Shown here piece by piece: positions 39,390 to 47,275 of a stretch of 64,000 nucleotides of DNA. Positions within the stretch are counted from its first letter, which is position 1. Each line of letters begins with the position of its first letter. The position numbers were made by a program, and so were the translations under genes. A model generated the notes under the pieces. It saw nothing but the letters and a program-made list of their open reading frames with translations. It was not told where the DNA came from and did no database searches. The DNA is from Candidatus Promineifilum breve (GTDB lineage: Bacteria; Chloroflexota; Anaerolineae; Promineifilales; Promineifilaceae): contig NZ_LN890655.1 of assembly GCF_900066015.1 (NCBI RefSeq), forward strand, positions 2,830,726-2,894,725, written 5' to 3'.

Positions 39390-40025
39390 TTAAGCGTGGA
39401 CGGCAAAGGCCACAACCACCGACTGCATAAGGATTTGCACGTCGGTCACGATCGACCAGTTGCGGATGTAGCGCGTCTCCAGTTCGACCCGGTCATCGAG
39501 GCGGCGGCTGTGGCCGCTGACCTGCCACAGGCCGGTCATGCCGGGCAGCACGCTGCAATAGCCGTCGATGCGATGGCCGAACTTGAGCAGCTCGGCGCGG
39601 GTCATCATGCGCGGGCCGACCAGCGACATGGTGCGGTTCAGCACGTTGAACAGCCGGGGCAGTTCGTCCAGCCCGTAGCGGCGCAGGAAGCGGCCGACGC
39701 GGGTCAGGCGCGGGTCGCTATCGACGCTGCCGGTCAGCACTTCCATCCACTGGTCGCGGTTGGCGATCAGCCGGTCCTCGCCGTCAATGTGCATCGTGCG
39801 GAACTTGTAGGCGTCGAATTCGCGCCCCCGGCGGCCCACGACGCGGCGGCGGTAAATGACCGGGCCGGGCGAATCGAGCTTGATGAGCGCGGCGATGATC
39901 AACAGCAGCGGGGCGATGAGCAGCAGGGTCGGGATGGTCAGGGCGTAATCCAGGCCGAGCTTGAGCGTGCGGTGTGGTTGCCGCATGGTGATGGTTGGAG
40001 TCGTGTTGCTGCGTGCCTGTATCAT
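39390..40025 (-). CDS. Undecaprenyl-phosphate sugar transferase (WcaJ/WbaP type, short)
   Basis: A 211-residue initiating glycosyltransferase of exopolysaccharide or glycan assembly, which moves a sugar-1-phosphate onto the lipid carrier. It has one membrane segment (YALTIPTLLLIAPLLLIIAALI) and the catalytic domain with KLDSPGPVIYRRRVVGRRGREFDAYKFRTM, DELPRLFNVLNRTMSLVGPRMM, and PGMTGLWQVSGHSRRLDDRVELETRYIRNWS. It is the short form without the four extra N-terminal helices. Upstream is a GTAG-type repeat and a block of glycosidase-like genes, so it may start synthesis of a surface glycan, but no other glycan assembly genes are in view. Confidence 0.93.
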   Translation of the reverse strand: MIQARSNTTPTITMRQPHRTLKLGLDYALTIPTLLLIAPLLLIIAALIKLDSPGPVIYRRRVVGRRGREFDAYKFRTMHIDGEDRLIANRDQWMEVLTGSVDSDPRLTRVGRFLRRYGLDELPRLFNVLNRTMSLVGPRMMTRAELLKFGHRIDGYCSVLPGMTGLWQVSGHSRRLDDRVELETRYIRNWSIVTDVQILMQSVVVAFAVHA

Positions 40026-40136
40026 GTCTATCCCTATCCTCGTCGCTCGCGCGGCGTAATGCCCTGATTGCCTAGGGATAGAATAGGCCGGTTCGCTTAC
40101 GAAATTCCTTACGGAAACTTACGGGTTTTTCACGCT

Positions 40137-40203
40137 GTAGGGCGGGATGGTATCCCGCCGGGCGGGATGGTATCCCGCCGGGCGGGTTGCCAACCCGCCC
40201 TAC
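40137..40203. repeat. Three tandem GTAG-ended palindromes
   Basis: After GTAG at 40137, two copies of ggcgggatggtatcccgcc are followed by ggcgggttgccaacccgcc and end with CTAC at 40200-40203. On the minus strand the terminal GTAG provides the TAG stop codon of the copD-like gene. Confidence 0.9.
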
Positions 40204-40697
40204 ACGGCCGTGGCAATCGCCGTGAAAAACAGCACCGCCGCCGCGGCCAGCAGATTCAGCCGCAGATAGCGAATCTCGCGCCGGGCGATCTTGTCCCGCT
40301 CGGCGGCGGCCGTTTCCGGTTGCGACGCTTCCAGGAGCGCCAGCCGCGACATAGCCGGGTAGAGGAAAAACTGGAGATAGACGGTCAGGGCCACCATGCC
40401 GCCATAGGCGACGTGCTTCAGCAGGATGGCCCAGGCCCACAGGCTATCGACCTGCAAGAAGCCGTTGTAGTTCTCGTCGTTGGTCATCTGGATGAAGCCG
40501 GTGATGAGCAGGATGATCAGCGCCGCGTTGACCCAGGGCAGGAAGCGCTTTTGCAGCCCGAACCACTGGTTGGCCGACAGCGTGCCCTGCCGCAGTGCCG
40601 GCCAGGCGATGAAGGCCATCAGCGCCACGCCGCCCAGCCAGACGACCGTCGCCAGCAAGTGAACCCAATAGGACGCCACGAGAACCCAGAAACTCAT
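40200..40697 (-). CDS. CopD-like four-helix membrane protein
   Basis: A 165-residue integral membrane protein with four helices: WVLVASYWVHLLATVVWLGG, VNAALIILLITGFIQM, LLKHVAYGGMVALTVYLQFF and LNLLAAAAVLFFTAIATAV. The WxH...WLGG start matches the CopD/YncI group of copper-resistance-associated or heme-related membrane proteins. The start at 40697 overlaps the end of the glycosidase-like lipoprotein gene by 4 bases, so the two are co-translated. Its TAG stop is supplied by a repeat, so its true C terminus may have been altered. Metal specificity unknown. Confidence 0.8.
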   Translation of the reverse strand: MSFWVLVASYWVHLLATVVWLGGVALMAFIAWPALRQGTLSANQWFGLQKRFLPWVNAALIILLITGFIQMTNDENYNGFLQVDSLWAWAILLKHVAYGGMVALTVYLQFFLYPAMSRLALLEASQPETAAAERDKIARREIRYLRLNLLAAAAVLFFTAIATAV

Positions 40698-41812
40698 TCT
40701 TTTTCCATATCCTTCAGCGCGTCGTAGGCCGGGCGGGGCGTACCGTCGGGCAGGACAATCGACCACCACCACTGCTCATCGTCGGGCGTCCACTCCCAAT
40801 CGGCGATGTAGATCGTCACCATCAGCCCCATCCACGGCCGCCAATGTGCGGCGGCGTACTGGTAGGCCCGCACCAGATAGTCGGCCTGCGTCGCCTCGTC
40901 CACGGCGTGCCAGGCGTAGTCGGGATGCACCTCATCGACCGTCCAGCCCATCTCCAGAATGGCGACCTGCTTGTGGCCGTCGCCGTTGGCGACCATCAGC
41001 GCGCGCAAATCTTCCACGTGGCGGAAGGCGAACCAGCGCCCGCCGCCATACTCCTCGGCCTCGGCCTCGACCGGGGACAGTTCCGGCGGGGCCTTATAGC
41101 CGGGCGCGTTCACGCCCAGCACGTCGAAATAGTCGGCCGCGCCGGCATCGTACATCCCTTGCAGGAACTTCTCGTCGGGCATGGCCTGTGTGCTGTCGGT
41201 GCCGGTGGGGGCCAGCCCGGCGGAGATGACGATGGCCGCCGGGTCGGCGGCCTTGATGGCCGTATAGCACACTTTCAGCAGCTCGGTGTAGGCCACCGGG
41301 TCGGGCGGGCGCAGGCCCCACTCGCGGTCCAGATTCGGCTCGTTCCACACCTGATAGGCGCCGATACGGCCGCGGTAGCGCTCGGCCACCGCGCCGCAGA
41401 AGTCGCCATAGTCGGCCGGGTCGGCCGGTGGGCCGTTGTCCTGCCACTGGTTATCGAGCGGCTCCGACCAGAACGGCTGGCGGTCGAGCCGCACCACCAG
41501 CTTCAGCCCGGCCTTCTCCACCTCATCGACGATGTAATCGGTGCGATACCAGTCGAATTGCCCCTTCTCGATGCCCTCGATGTCGCGCCAGGGGAACTTC
41601 TGCTTCACCCAGTTGAAGCCCATGTCGTTGATCAGTTGCAGATCGCGCAGGGCCGTATCCGGCTTCCACCACAGGAAGGCGTGGATGCCGAAATCAGGCG
41701 AGGCGAAGGACATGACCACCGGCTCGTCGCCCATCAGCGCCGGCTCGTCGCCCGCCGGCCGGCAGCCGACCAGCAGCAGCGCCAGAAGCAAGGGCAGTAG
41801 GATGCGGTACAT
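40694..41812 (-). CDS. Glycosidase-like lipoprotein (GH39/cellulase barrel type)
   Basis: A 372-residue lipoprotein (signal YRILLPLLLALLLVGC, Cys at about 17) with a TIM-barrel of the clan A glycosidase type. Visible blocks: FGIHAFLWWK, MGFNWVKQKFPWRDIE, GAYQVWNEPNLDREWG with the acid/base NEP signature, IVISAGLAPTG, VLGVNAPGY, and VAILEMGWTVDEVH with a likely nucleophile Glu. It ends ...WWSIVLPDGTPRPAYDAL, which is common to this group. It is a paralogue of the next two upstream genes. Likely acts on an extracellular polysaccharide; substrate unknown. Confidence 0.87.
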   Translation of the reverse strand: MYRILLPLLLALLLVGCRPAGDEPALMGDEPVVMSFASPDFGIHAFLWWKPDTALRDLQLINDMGFNWVKQKFPWRDIEGIEKGQFDWYRTDYIVDEVEKAGLKLVVRLDRQPFWSEPLDNQWQDNGPPADPADYGDFCGAVAERYRGRIGAYQVWNEPNLDREWGLRPPDPVAYTELLKVCYTAIKAADPAAIVISAGLAPTGTDSTQAMPDEKFLQGMYDAGAADYFDVLGVNAPGYKAPPELSPVEAEAEEYGGGRWFAFRHVEDLRALMVANGDGHKQVAILEMGWTVDEVHPDYAWHAVDEATQADYLVRAYQYAAAHWRPWMGLMVTIYIADWEWTPDDEQWWWSIVLPDGTPRPAYDALKDMEKE

Positions 41813-41818
41813 GGGGGG

Positions 41819-41893
41819 GCAGTGGTCAGTGGTCAGTGGTCAGTGGTCAGCGTCTTAACTGTCCACTGTCCACTGACCACTACCCACTGATTA
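41819..41893. repeat. GTGGTCA-word repeat between glycosidase genes
   Basis: Five tandem gtggtca-type words (cagtggtcagtggtcagtgg) are followed by inverted copies (ctgtccactgtccactgacc). The repeat fills the gap between two paralogous lipoprotein genes and reaches the stop codon of the upstream one. Confidence 0.8.
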
Positions 41894-43228
41894 CGGATTT
41901 TTCGGCATCGCCGCCAGCGCGCCGAAGGCGGGGCGGGGGATGCCCTGGGTATCGACGATGCTATAGGGCACGGGGTCGTCGGTCGGGCCGTTGCCCTTGT
42001 TGCCGAAGTCGAAGTTGAACAGGAAGGCCAGCCACACGTCGTCGGAGGCGTTCATCTGCGTGAAGGCCTGGGTGATGTAGGTGGCCTGATCGTCAAGGGT
42101 ATTGTCCTGAGCGAACTCGAAACCGAGCGGGAATTCAGTGTAGCCCTCGCTGGTGGCCCAGCCGAACTCGGTGACGCACAGCTTTTTGTTGGGATCCACG
42201 GCCTGCACCTTCTGGGCGTAGGTGTCCAGCGTGGTGTAGAAGCTCCACGAGTGGTGGGGGTTATCGAACGGGCCGCGGAACAAGGCCGTGGCCGCCTTGG
42301 GCGACGAGCCGGTGGCGTCATAGGCCACGTCCGGCCCGATGTTGTAGCCGTTGTGGTGGACGCCGACGCAATCGGCATAGTTCAGCAGACCGGCGGCCAG
42401 GGCGCGATCCAGATACTCGAAATCGTCGGCCCAGCGCACCCAGTCGCCCGTGCCCGTCGGCGACAGCGCGCCGCTGATGACGATGATGTTGGGGTCCTTG
42501 GCCTTGATGGCGTCGCGGGCCACCTGCAGGAAGCGCACGTAATCCTCCGGGCTGATGCCGTTGGTGCTGGTCCATTCGCGATCCAGGTTTTGCTCGTTCC
42601 AGACCTCAATGGCGCTGATCTGGCCCGGGTGGCGGTCGATGAGCAGGCCCAGGAAGCGGGCATACTCGTTGTAGTCGTCGGGCGGGCCGTTTTCGCCGCC
42701 GGCGGCGCGCGTCCAGGCCGGCGCGCCGACGACGCTGAGCATCAGGCGCAAGCCCTTCTTGTGGGCCTCGTCGATCACGGCGTCATAGAAGAACCATTGC
42801 CCTTCGACGCCCTGATCGGGTTCCACCAGCCACCATTGAATTTGGGCCTTCACCCAATTCATGCCCAACTGGTCGTGGACGGCGGTCATCGTATCGGCCG
42901 GGTTGCCGACGGTGGCGTTGCCGTGAATCTGGATGCCGTAGCCGAACTGGTCAGTCGGCCAGGGGCCATTGGCGACCGGAGCGGTGGTCGGCGCGACGGC
43001 CTCGCCCTCCGGCGCGGCCGGGGCCAGCGTCGGCGTGGGCAGCACTTCGCCGACAACAGCCGGCGGCGGCAGGGTCGCCACGGCCGCCGGATCAGTGGTG
43101 GCCACGGGTTGTTCGACCACCGCGCCCGCGGTCGGCTCGGCGGCTGTCTGGCCGCCGCCACAGGCGGCCAGCGCGAACAGGAAGACGGCGATGAGCAAAA
43201 GGGTCAGTTTATTACGTTGCACTTGCAT
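41891..43228 (-). CDS. Glycosidase-like lipoprotein, second paralogue
   Basis: A 445-residue lipoprotein (LTLLLIAVFLFALAAC, Cys at about 23) with an Ala/Pro/Thr-rich linker (about 25-95) and a clan A barrel: FGYGIQIHGN, LGMNWVKAQIQWWLVEPDQG, ISAIEVWNEQNLDREWTS (acid/base Glu in NEQ), IIVISGALSPTGTGD, CVGVHHNGYNIGP, LCVTEFGWATSEGY (likely nucleophile Glu), WLAFLFNFDFG. It has the same order and spacing as the 40694 gene and as the C-terminal part of the 43362 gene. Exported glycan hydrolase or binding protein is inferred. A run of GTAG-type repeats lies upstream. Confidence 0.88.
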   Translation of the reverse strand: MQVQRNKLTLLLIAVFLFALAACGGGQTAAEPTAGAVVEQPVATTDPAAVATLPPPAVVGEVLPTPTLAPAAPEGEAVAPTTAPVANGPWPTDQFGYGIQIHGNATVGNPADTMTAVHDQLGMNWVKAQIQWWLVEPDQGVEGQWFFYDAVIDEAHKKGLRLMLSVVGAPAWTRAAGGENGPPDDYNEYARFLGLLIDRHPGQISAIEVWNEQNLDREWTSTNGISPEDYVRFLQVARDAIKAKDPNIIVISGALSPTGTGDWVRWADDFEYLDRALAAGLLNYADCVGVHHNGYNIGPDVAYDATGSSPKAATALFRGPFDNPHHSWSFYTTLDTYAQKVQAVDPNKKLCVTEFGWATSEGYTEFPLGFEFAQDNTLDDQATYITQAFTQMNASDDVWLAFLFNFDFGNKGNGPTDDPVPYSIVDTQGIPRPAFGALAAMPKNP

Positions 43229-43252
43229 GGATGCTTCTCCTCCTTAATAGTT

Positions 43253-43359
43253 GTAGGGCGGGATGGTATCCCGCCCTCTTAAACTGTAGAGCAGATGGGG
43301 CGGGTTGCCAACCCGCCCTACAATCAAGACGGATCAGGCGGGTTGCCAACCCGCCCTAC
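43253..43359. repeat. Cluster of three GTAG-ended palindromes
   Basis: Unit 1 (43253-43277) is gtagggcgggatggtatccc with its complement; units 2 (43297-43321) and 3 (43337-43359) share gggcgggttgccaacccgcc and both end in CTAC. They fill the gap between the two glycosidase-type genes. Confidence 0.9.
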
Positions 43360-43361
43360 AT

Positions 43362-46300
43362 TTAGTTACCCATCACCTGCCGCAACGTCTCGCACGCCGG
43401 GCAGCTGCCGTTGGGCCGGATCATGGCGTAGCCGGCCTGCGGGTCGTCGCCGAACGTCTTGAAATCGACATTGAAGACGACGATCATGCGCACCCGGCCG
43501 CTCTGGACGCCGACGCGCACGGCCTCGGCCAGATATTGCGCGTGCTCGGCCACGGTCAGGTTGAACGGCGCTTTCCACAGGAAACCGGCCGGCAGCGAAC
43601 CCCACTCCTCACCGCTGAGATAACCCAGTTCGGTGAAGCACAGTTGCCCCGCGCCCGCGCCGGTATAGGCATTGATCATGCCCTGGAAGTAGCGGGTGTA
43701 GTGGCCGCCCGCGCCGCGCGGGTCGCCGCTGGTGGCCGATGGCGGCATCAGCCCTTCGTTGTAATGCACGCCGATGCAGTCCGACGCGCTGCCCGCCCCG
43801 GCGGCCATCATGCCCGCCACGTAGGGCGCATCGTCGCAACCGCCGCCGCCGCAGCCGCCGAAGAAGCCGGTCGGGGCCGGAGCGCCGGTGATGACCATGA
43901 CGCCGGGATTGGCGGCCTTGATCTTCTGGTAGGCCGGCTTGAGCATGTTGTTGACGTAGGACGCCGGGTCGATCTGGCCGATGGGCCATTCGCGCTCGAT
44001 GTTCATCTCGTTCCAGACCTCGATGGCGTCCGGCCCCAGGGCGGCCACGCCGCCCAGGAAGTTGGTGTAGGCCTCGAAGTCGATGCTGCTGGGGTAGAGT
44101 TGGCCGGGGATGCTGAGGAGAATCTTCATGCCCGCGGCGTGGGCTTCGTTGATCAGCCCGGCCACGGCCTCCGGCGAGTCGCCGGGGCCCCATTTGTGTT
44201 GTTTCTTGACCCACTTCATACCGGCGTACTGCATCGTGCCCGAGGGCATACCGGCGGCCTGCCCGCCCAGCTCGAAGCTGCCGACGGCGATGGGAGCCAC
44301 CGACGGCGGGACGACGACCGGCGCGGCGGCGGCGCCACTGGCCGGCGTGCCGCCCGCGGCGGCGGCCGGCGGCGCGGCCTCAACGACCGGCAGGCCGGCC
44401 GTGCTGAAGCCGGTGTTGACCGTCACCAGTTCGCCCAAGACCCAGCCCTCTGCGCCGCCGGGCAGGGTGACGTTGAGCCAACTGCCCGTCTCGTTGCGGC
44501 CGATGAGTTGCAGGAGCGTGCCCGCCCCGGCCCCACCGGCGATCGTGCCGTAGTTGATGCCAGGGCCGGTGCGCACGTTGATCGGCGCGTTGACCACGGC
44601 CGTGGCGTCGCCCGGATCACCCAGATTGGCCGAGGGGGCGGCCGTGGCCGCCGGTTGACCGCCACTGGTGGCCGTGGCCGCGGGCGTCGCTTCGGCCGTT
44701 GCTTCCGGTGTCGCCGTGGGCGCTTCGGCCACCGCTTCACCGGCGACGACGACTTCGACCTGACCCAGATCGGCTATCGTCTCACCCAGGACGAGATCGG
44801 CCTCGACCACGTAGGTGCCGGGGTTGGCCGACGCCGTCCAGGTGAAATCGAGGTCGCTGCCCGTCTCGCTGGCGATGACGCTATTGCCGGCGTCACGCAC
44901 GGTCCAGGCGATGGCCGCGCCGCCGGGTTGGGGCGCGTCGCCCTGGCCCAGGAAGTTGTTGAGCGCGGCGGCATAGGCCGGGCCGCTGCCCAGCACCAGC
45001 CCGCGCACCGTGGCCCCGCGCAGGTTGAAATCGGACGCCAGTTGCAGGCGTTCGACGAGCGCCGCCTCGCTGATGAACCACACCGTCTGCTCTTGCCCGG
45101 CCTGCTCAAAGGTGTACTTGTAGGCCAGCGCGTTGCCGTCCCATTCCAGCGGACCGGCCGTGCCTTCCAGAGCCACGTCCACCGCCGCGCCGGGATCGAC
45201 TTGCGCGATGTCGCCGACCGCGCCGCCGGCCACGGCCAGTTGGCCGAGGTGGGCCAGCGCCTGCTCGGCGGGCAATTCGGTATAGAGGTCGCCGACCTTG
45301 TTGATGGCCCCGGCGGTCAGCAGCAGGTTGACCTTGCTGCGGTCGATCTGGCCCACGGCCCAGGCCACCAGTTGCTCGGCCGGGCCGCCGTCGGCATAAG
45401 CCGTCGGGTCGAGGGGCATCTGGACGTGGACGATGTCGGCCGCGCGGCCGAGGGCGGCCCAATTCTGGCCGCCCGTGTCCCAGCCGTTGCCGGCGGGCGC
45501 GGGCGTGCCCAGGGTGATCGCCAGTTGCAGCCCTTCGGCATGGAGCGCCGCGGCCAATTTTTCGACAACGGACGTGAAGGCGGCCGACAGGGGGCCGGGC
45601 ACGCCCTGGTAATCCAGGTGAACGCCGGCGTAGCCTTCGGCCGCGGCCTGGCCGACGAGGGCGCTGATCTGGGCGTCCTGCAGGCCGGTATCATTTAGGA
45701 AGGTGGTGATGGCCGTCTGATCGGTCACCGCGCCACGGTTGGTGACGCGCAGGAAGCGGGCGATGCCCTCCGGCGCGGCGCCCACTTCGCCGGTCAGGGT
45801 GCCGTCGGGGCCAAGGACCAGCGGGCCGACGGACGCTTCATCCACCAGCGCGGTCACGTCTTCGGGAGCGGCGGCGTCGGGCGCGTATTCGGCGCTGATG
45901 ACCGGATCGGCCGTCGGGACGCTGCGGACGAGGGCCAGCGCGCGCGGCAGCGGGCCTTCATCAGTCACGGCCTGCCCGGCGGCGGCATCGATCTGCCCCG
46001 GCACGAGTAGCCAGGCGCTGCCGTCCCAGCCGCGCAGGTCGATATCCTCGACCTCGGTGGCATCGGCCGGCAGCGGCAGGGTGATTTGTCCGGTGGGCGT
46101 ATCGCCGGTGAAGTCGAGCACGTAGGCGTCGCCGACCAGCGATTCGGCCGGCAGGGCGGCGGCGGCATCGGCCAGCGCGCCGCCGGCGGCCGTCGCCAGG
46201 TCAGCGGCGGCCACGCGGCTCACGCCGACCGTCGCGCCTTCGAGCGTCATCAGGGCGACACCATCCGGCAGATCGGCGGCGACGACGGCGGTGGCTACCG

Positions 46301-46457
46301 GGGTGGCCTCGGCCGCGCCGCCGCCCAGGCCCAGGCGCGTGCCCAGCGAAATGGGTGGCAGGAACAGTCCTAACAGAATCAAGGCGACGACGACGACGAG
46401 GCCGCCGACAATCGGCCACGACAGGCGCCGGCCCGTTTTGGTTTCGTTTTCTTCCAT
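43362..46457 (-). CDS. Large exported protein: GH18-like, Ig, SH3b and GH39-like domains
   Basis: The start at 46457 (MEENETK) gives 1031 residues with a signal anchor (about 15-35, WPIVGGLVVVVALILLGLFL). Domains in order: an N-terminal region (about 50-200); a GH18/spore-wall-hydrolase-like barrel (about 200-430; GYAGVHLDYQGV, LQLAITLGTP, DIVHVQMPLDP); an Ig-like segment (about 500-575); an Ala/Pro/Thr linker; a bacterial SH3 domain (about 615-685; APINVRTGPGINYGTI, GSWLNVTLPGGAEGWV); and a clan A glycosidase-like barrel (about 725-1031; IEVWNEMNIEREW, CFTELGYLSGEEWG). In the first barrel the motif reads HLDYQG rather than DxDWE, so it may bind rather than cut. A cell-wall or exopolysaccharide remodelling role is inferred. 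Confidence 0.85.
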   Translation of the reverse strand: MEENETKTGRRLSWPIVGGLVVVVALILLGLFLPPISLGTRLGLGGGAAEATPVATAVVAADLPDGVALMTLEGATVGVSRVAAADLATAAGGALADAAAALPAESLVGDAYVLDFTGDTPTGQITLPLPADATEVEDIDLRGWDGSAWLLVPGQIDAAAGQAVTDEGPLPRALALVRSVPTADPVISAEYAPDAAAPEDVTALVDEASVGPLVLGPDGTLTGEVGAAPEGIARFLRVTNRGAVTDQTAITTFLNDTGLQDAQISALVGQAAAEGYAGVHLDYQGVPGPLSAAFTSVVEKLAAALHAEGLQLAITLGTPAPAGNGWDTGGQNWAALGRAADIVHVQMPLDPTAYADGGPAEQLVAWAVGQIDRSKVNLLLTAGAINKVGDLYTELPAEQALAHLGQLAVAGGAVGDIAQVDPGAAVDVALEGTAGPLEWDGNALAYKYTFEQAGQEQTVWFISEAALVERLQLASDFNLRGATVRGLVLGSGPAYAAALNNFLGQGDAPQPGGAAIAWTVRDAGNSVIASETGSDLDFTWTASANPGTYVVEADLVLGETIADLGQVEVVVAGEAVAEAPTATPEATAEATPAATATSGGQPAATAAPSANLGDPGDATAVVNAPINVRTGPGINYGTIAGGAGAGTLLQLIGRNETGSWLNVTLPGGAEGWVLGELVTVNTGFSTAGLPVVEAAPPAAAAGGTPASGAAAAPVVVPPSVAPIAVGSFELGGQAAGMPSGTMQYAGMKWVKKQHKWGPGDSPEAVAGLINEAHAAGMKILLSIPGQLYPSSIDFEAYTNFLGGVAALGPDAIEVWNEMNIEREWPIGQIDPASYVNNMLKPAYQKIKAANPGVMVITGAPAPTGFFGGCGGGGCDDAPYVAGMMAAGAGSASDCIGVHYNEGLMPPSATSGDPRGAGGHYTRYFQGMINAYTGAGAGQLCFTELGYLSGEEWGSLPAGFLWKAPFNLTVAEHAQYLAEAVRVGVQSGRVRMIVVFNVDFKTFGDDPQAGYAMIRPNGSCPACETLRQVMGN

Positions 46458-46864
46458 GAAATTAAGCCCCTTACCCGGATTATATTCGGTTGAGATGAAC
46501 TCGCGCGTTGCATAGACCGAAAAAAAGCGGCCCAAACGTGCAGCCGCCCATCCTGTCTATTCCGGTTAAACAACTCGCATTCTAGCACATGACGGCGCGC
46601 GGGCAACCCCGCCGGGCCTGTGGAGGGGTTCCGTAGGCATTACATTGAGAAATAATTAACCTTGGGTAGGCTTGACAGTCTCAGCGAACAGGGCCGCTTG
46701 ACAGGGTAGGGGGCGTGGCTATACTCACCGCAATTCATCATGCCCGTGCCTTCATGGTGTCCGCGCAAGGGAACGGGGCATCGGCGTGAGCCTAACGATG
46801 ACCTGCTCGGCAGGGGCCGTTCCCCGCCTGGGGGCAGCGACAAGACAAGGAGAGTAGATTTCAG
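46458..46864. other. Gene-free gap with promoter and structured leader
   Basis: The gap between the divergent large glycosidase gene and the SCP2 gene holds a good promoter (46698-46725) and a leader of about 135 bases. The leader can fold, for example gggaacgg near 46769 with ccgttccc near 46818. No known riboswitch motif was recognised and no gene is seen. Confidence 0.5.
46698..46725 (+). promoter_or_regulatory. Sigma-70-type promoter of the SCP2 gene
   Basis: A perfect TTGACA (46698-46703), a 16-base spacer and TATACT (46720-46725). Confidence 0.75.
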
Positions 46865-47185
46865 ATGAGCGTAGCCGATATTTTCAACAGCATGCCCGGC
46901 CGCTTCCAGGCCGACAAGGCCGCCGGGGCCAACATGAGCATCCTTTTCGATCTGAGCGGCGATGAAGGCGGGCAATACTACGTCAACATCGCCGACGGGC
47001 AACTGGCCGTGACCCCCGGCGCGCCGGCCGCCGCCCCCAGCGCCACGGTCAAGATGACGGCCGAGGATTTCGCGGGCATGTCGTCCGGCAGCCTGAACCC
47101 GATGATGGCCTTTATGACCGGCAAGATCAAGGTCGATGGCGACCTGAACTCGGTGATGAAGTTCCAGTCATTGGTCGGTTTCTAA
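46865..47185 (+). CDS. SCP2 sterol-binding-domain protein
   Basis: A 106-residue single SCP2 domain. It shows the expected pattern FQADKAAGANMSILFDLSGDEGGQYYVNIADGQL and the late VKMTAEDFAGMSSGSLNPMMAFMTGKIKVDGDLNSVMKF. The family binds lipids or hydrophobic ligands and is often linked to lipid metabolism. It has its own promoter, an aaggagag ribosome site and a strong terminator downstream, so it is monocistronic. The ligand cannot be predicted. Confidence 0.93.
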   Translation: MSVADIFNSMPGRFQADKAAGANMSILFDLSGDEGGQYYVNIADGQLAVTPGAPAAAPSATVKMTAEDFAGMSSGSLNPMMAFMTGKIKVDGDLNSVMKFQSLVGF

Positions 47186-47191
47186 TTCATT

Positions 47192-47215
47192 GTAGGGCGG
47201 GTTGCCAACCCGCCC
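47192..47215. repeat. GTAG-type palindrome after the SCP2 gene
   Basis: gtagggcgggttgccaaccc plus the closing gccc, six bases after the stop codon. The CTAC end is lost; the core is identical to units at 40.2 and 43.3 kb. Confidence 0.85.
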
Positions 47216-47232
47216 GCTTCGTCTAACTAAAA

Positions 47233-47258
47233 AAGGCGGGCCAATCGGCCCGCCTTTT
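47233..47258. terminator. Bidirectional terminator
   Basis: A hairpin aggcgggcc/ggcccgcct with an A run before and a T run after, between the convergent SCP2 and amidohydrolase genes. Confidence 0.9.
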
Positions 47259-47275
47259 TATTGGATAGCCATTCT

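Noticed and set aside
43305-45698. Long plus-strand frame opposite the large glycosidase-like gene
   Set aside because: Antisense shadow in GC-rich DNA without any recognisable motif.
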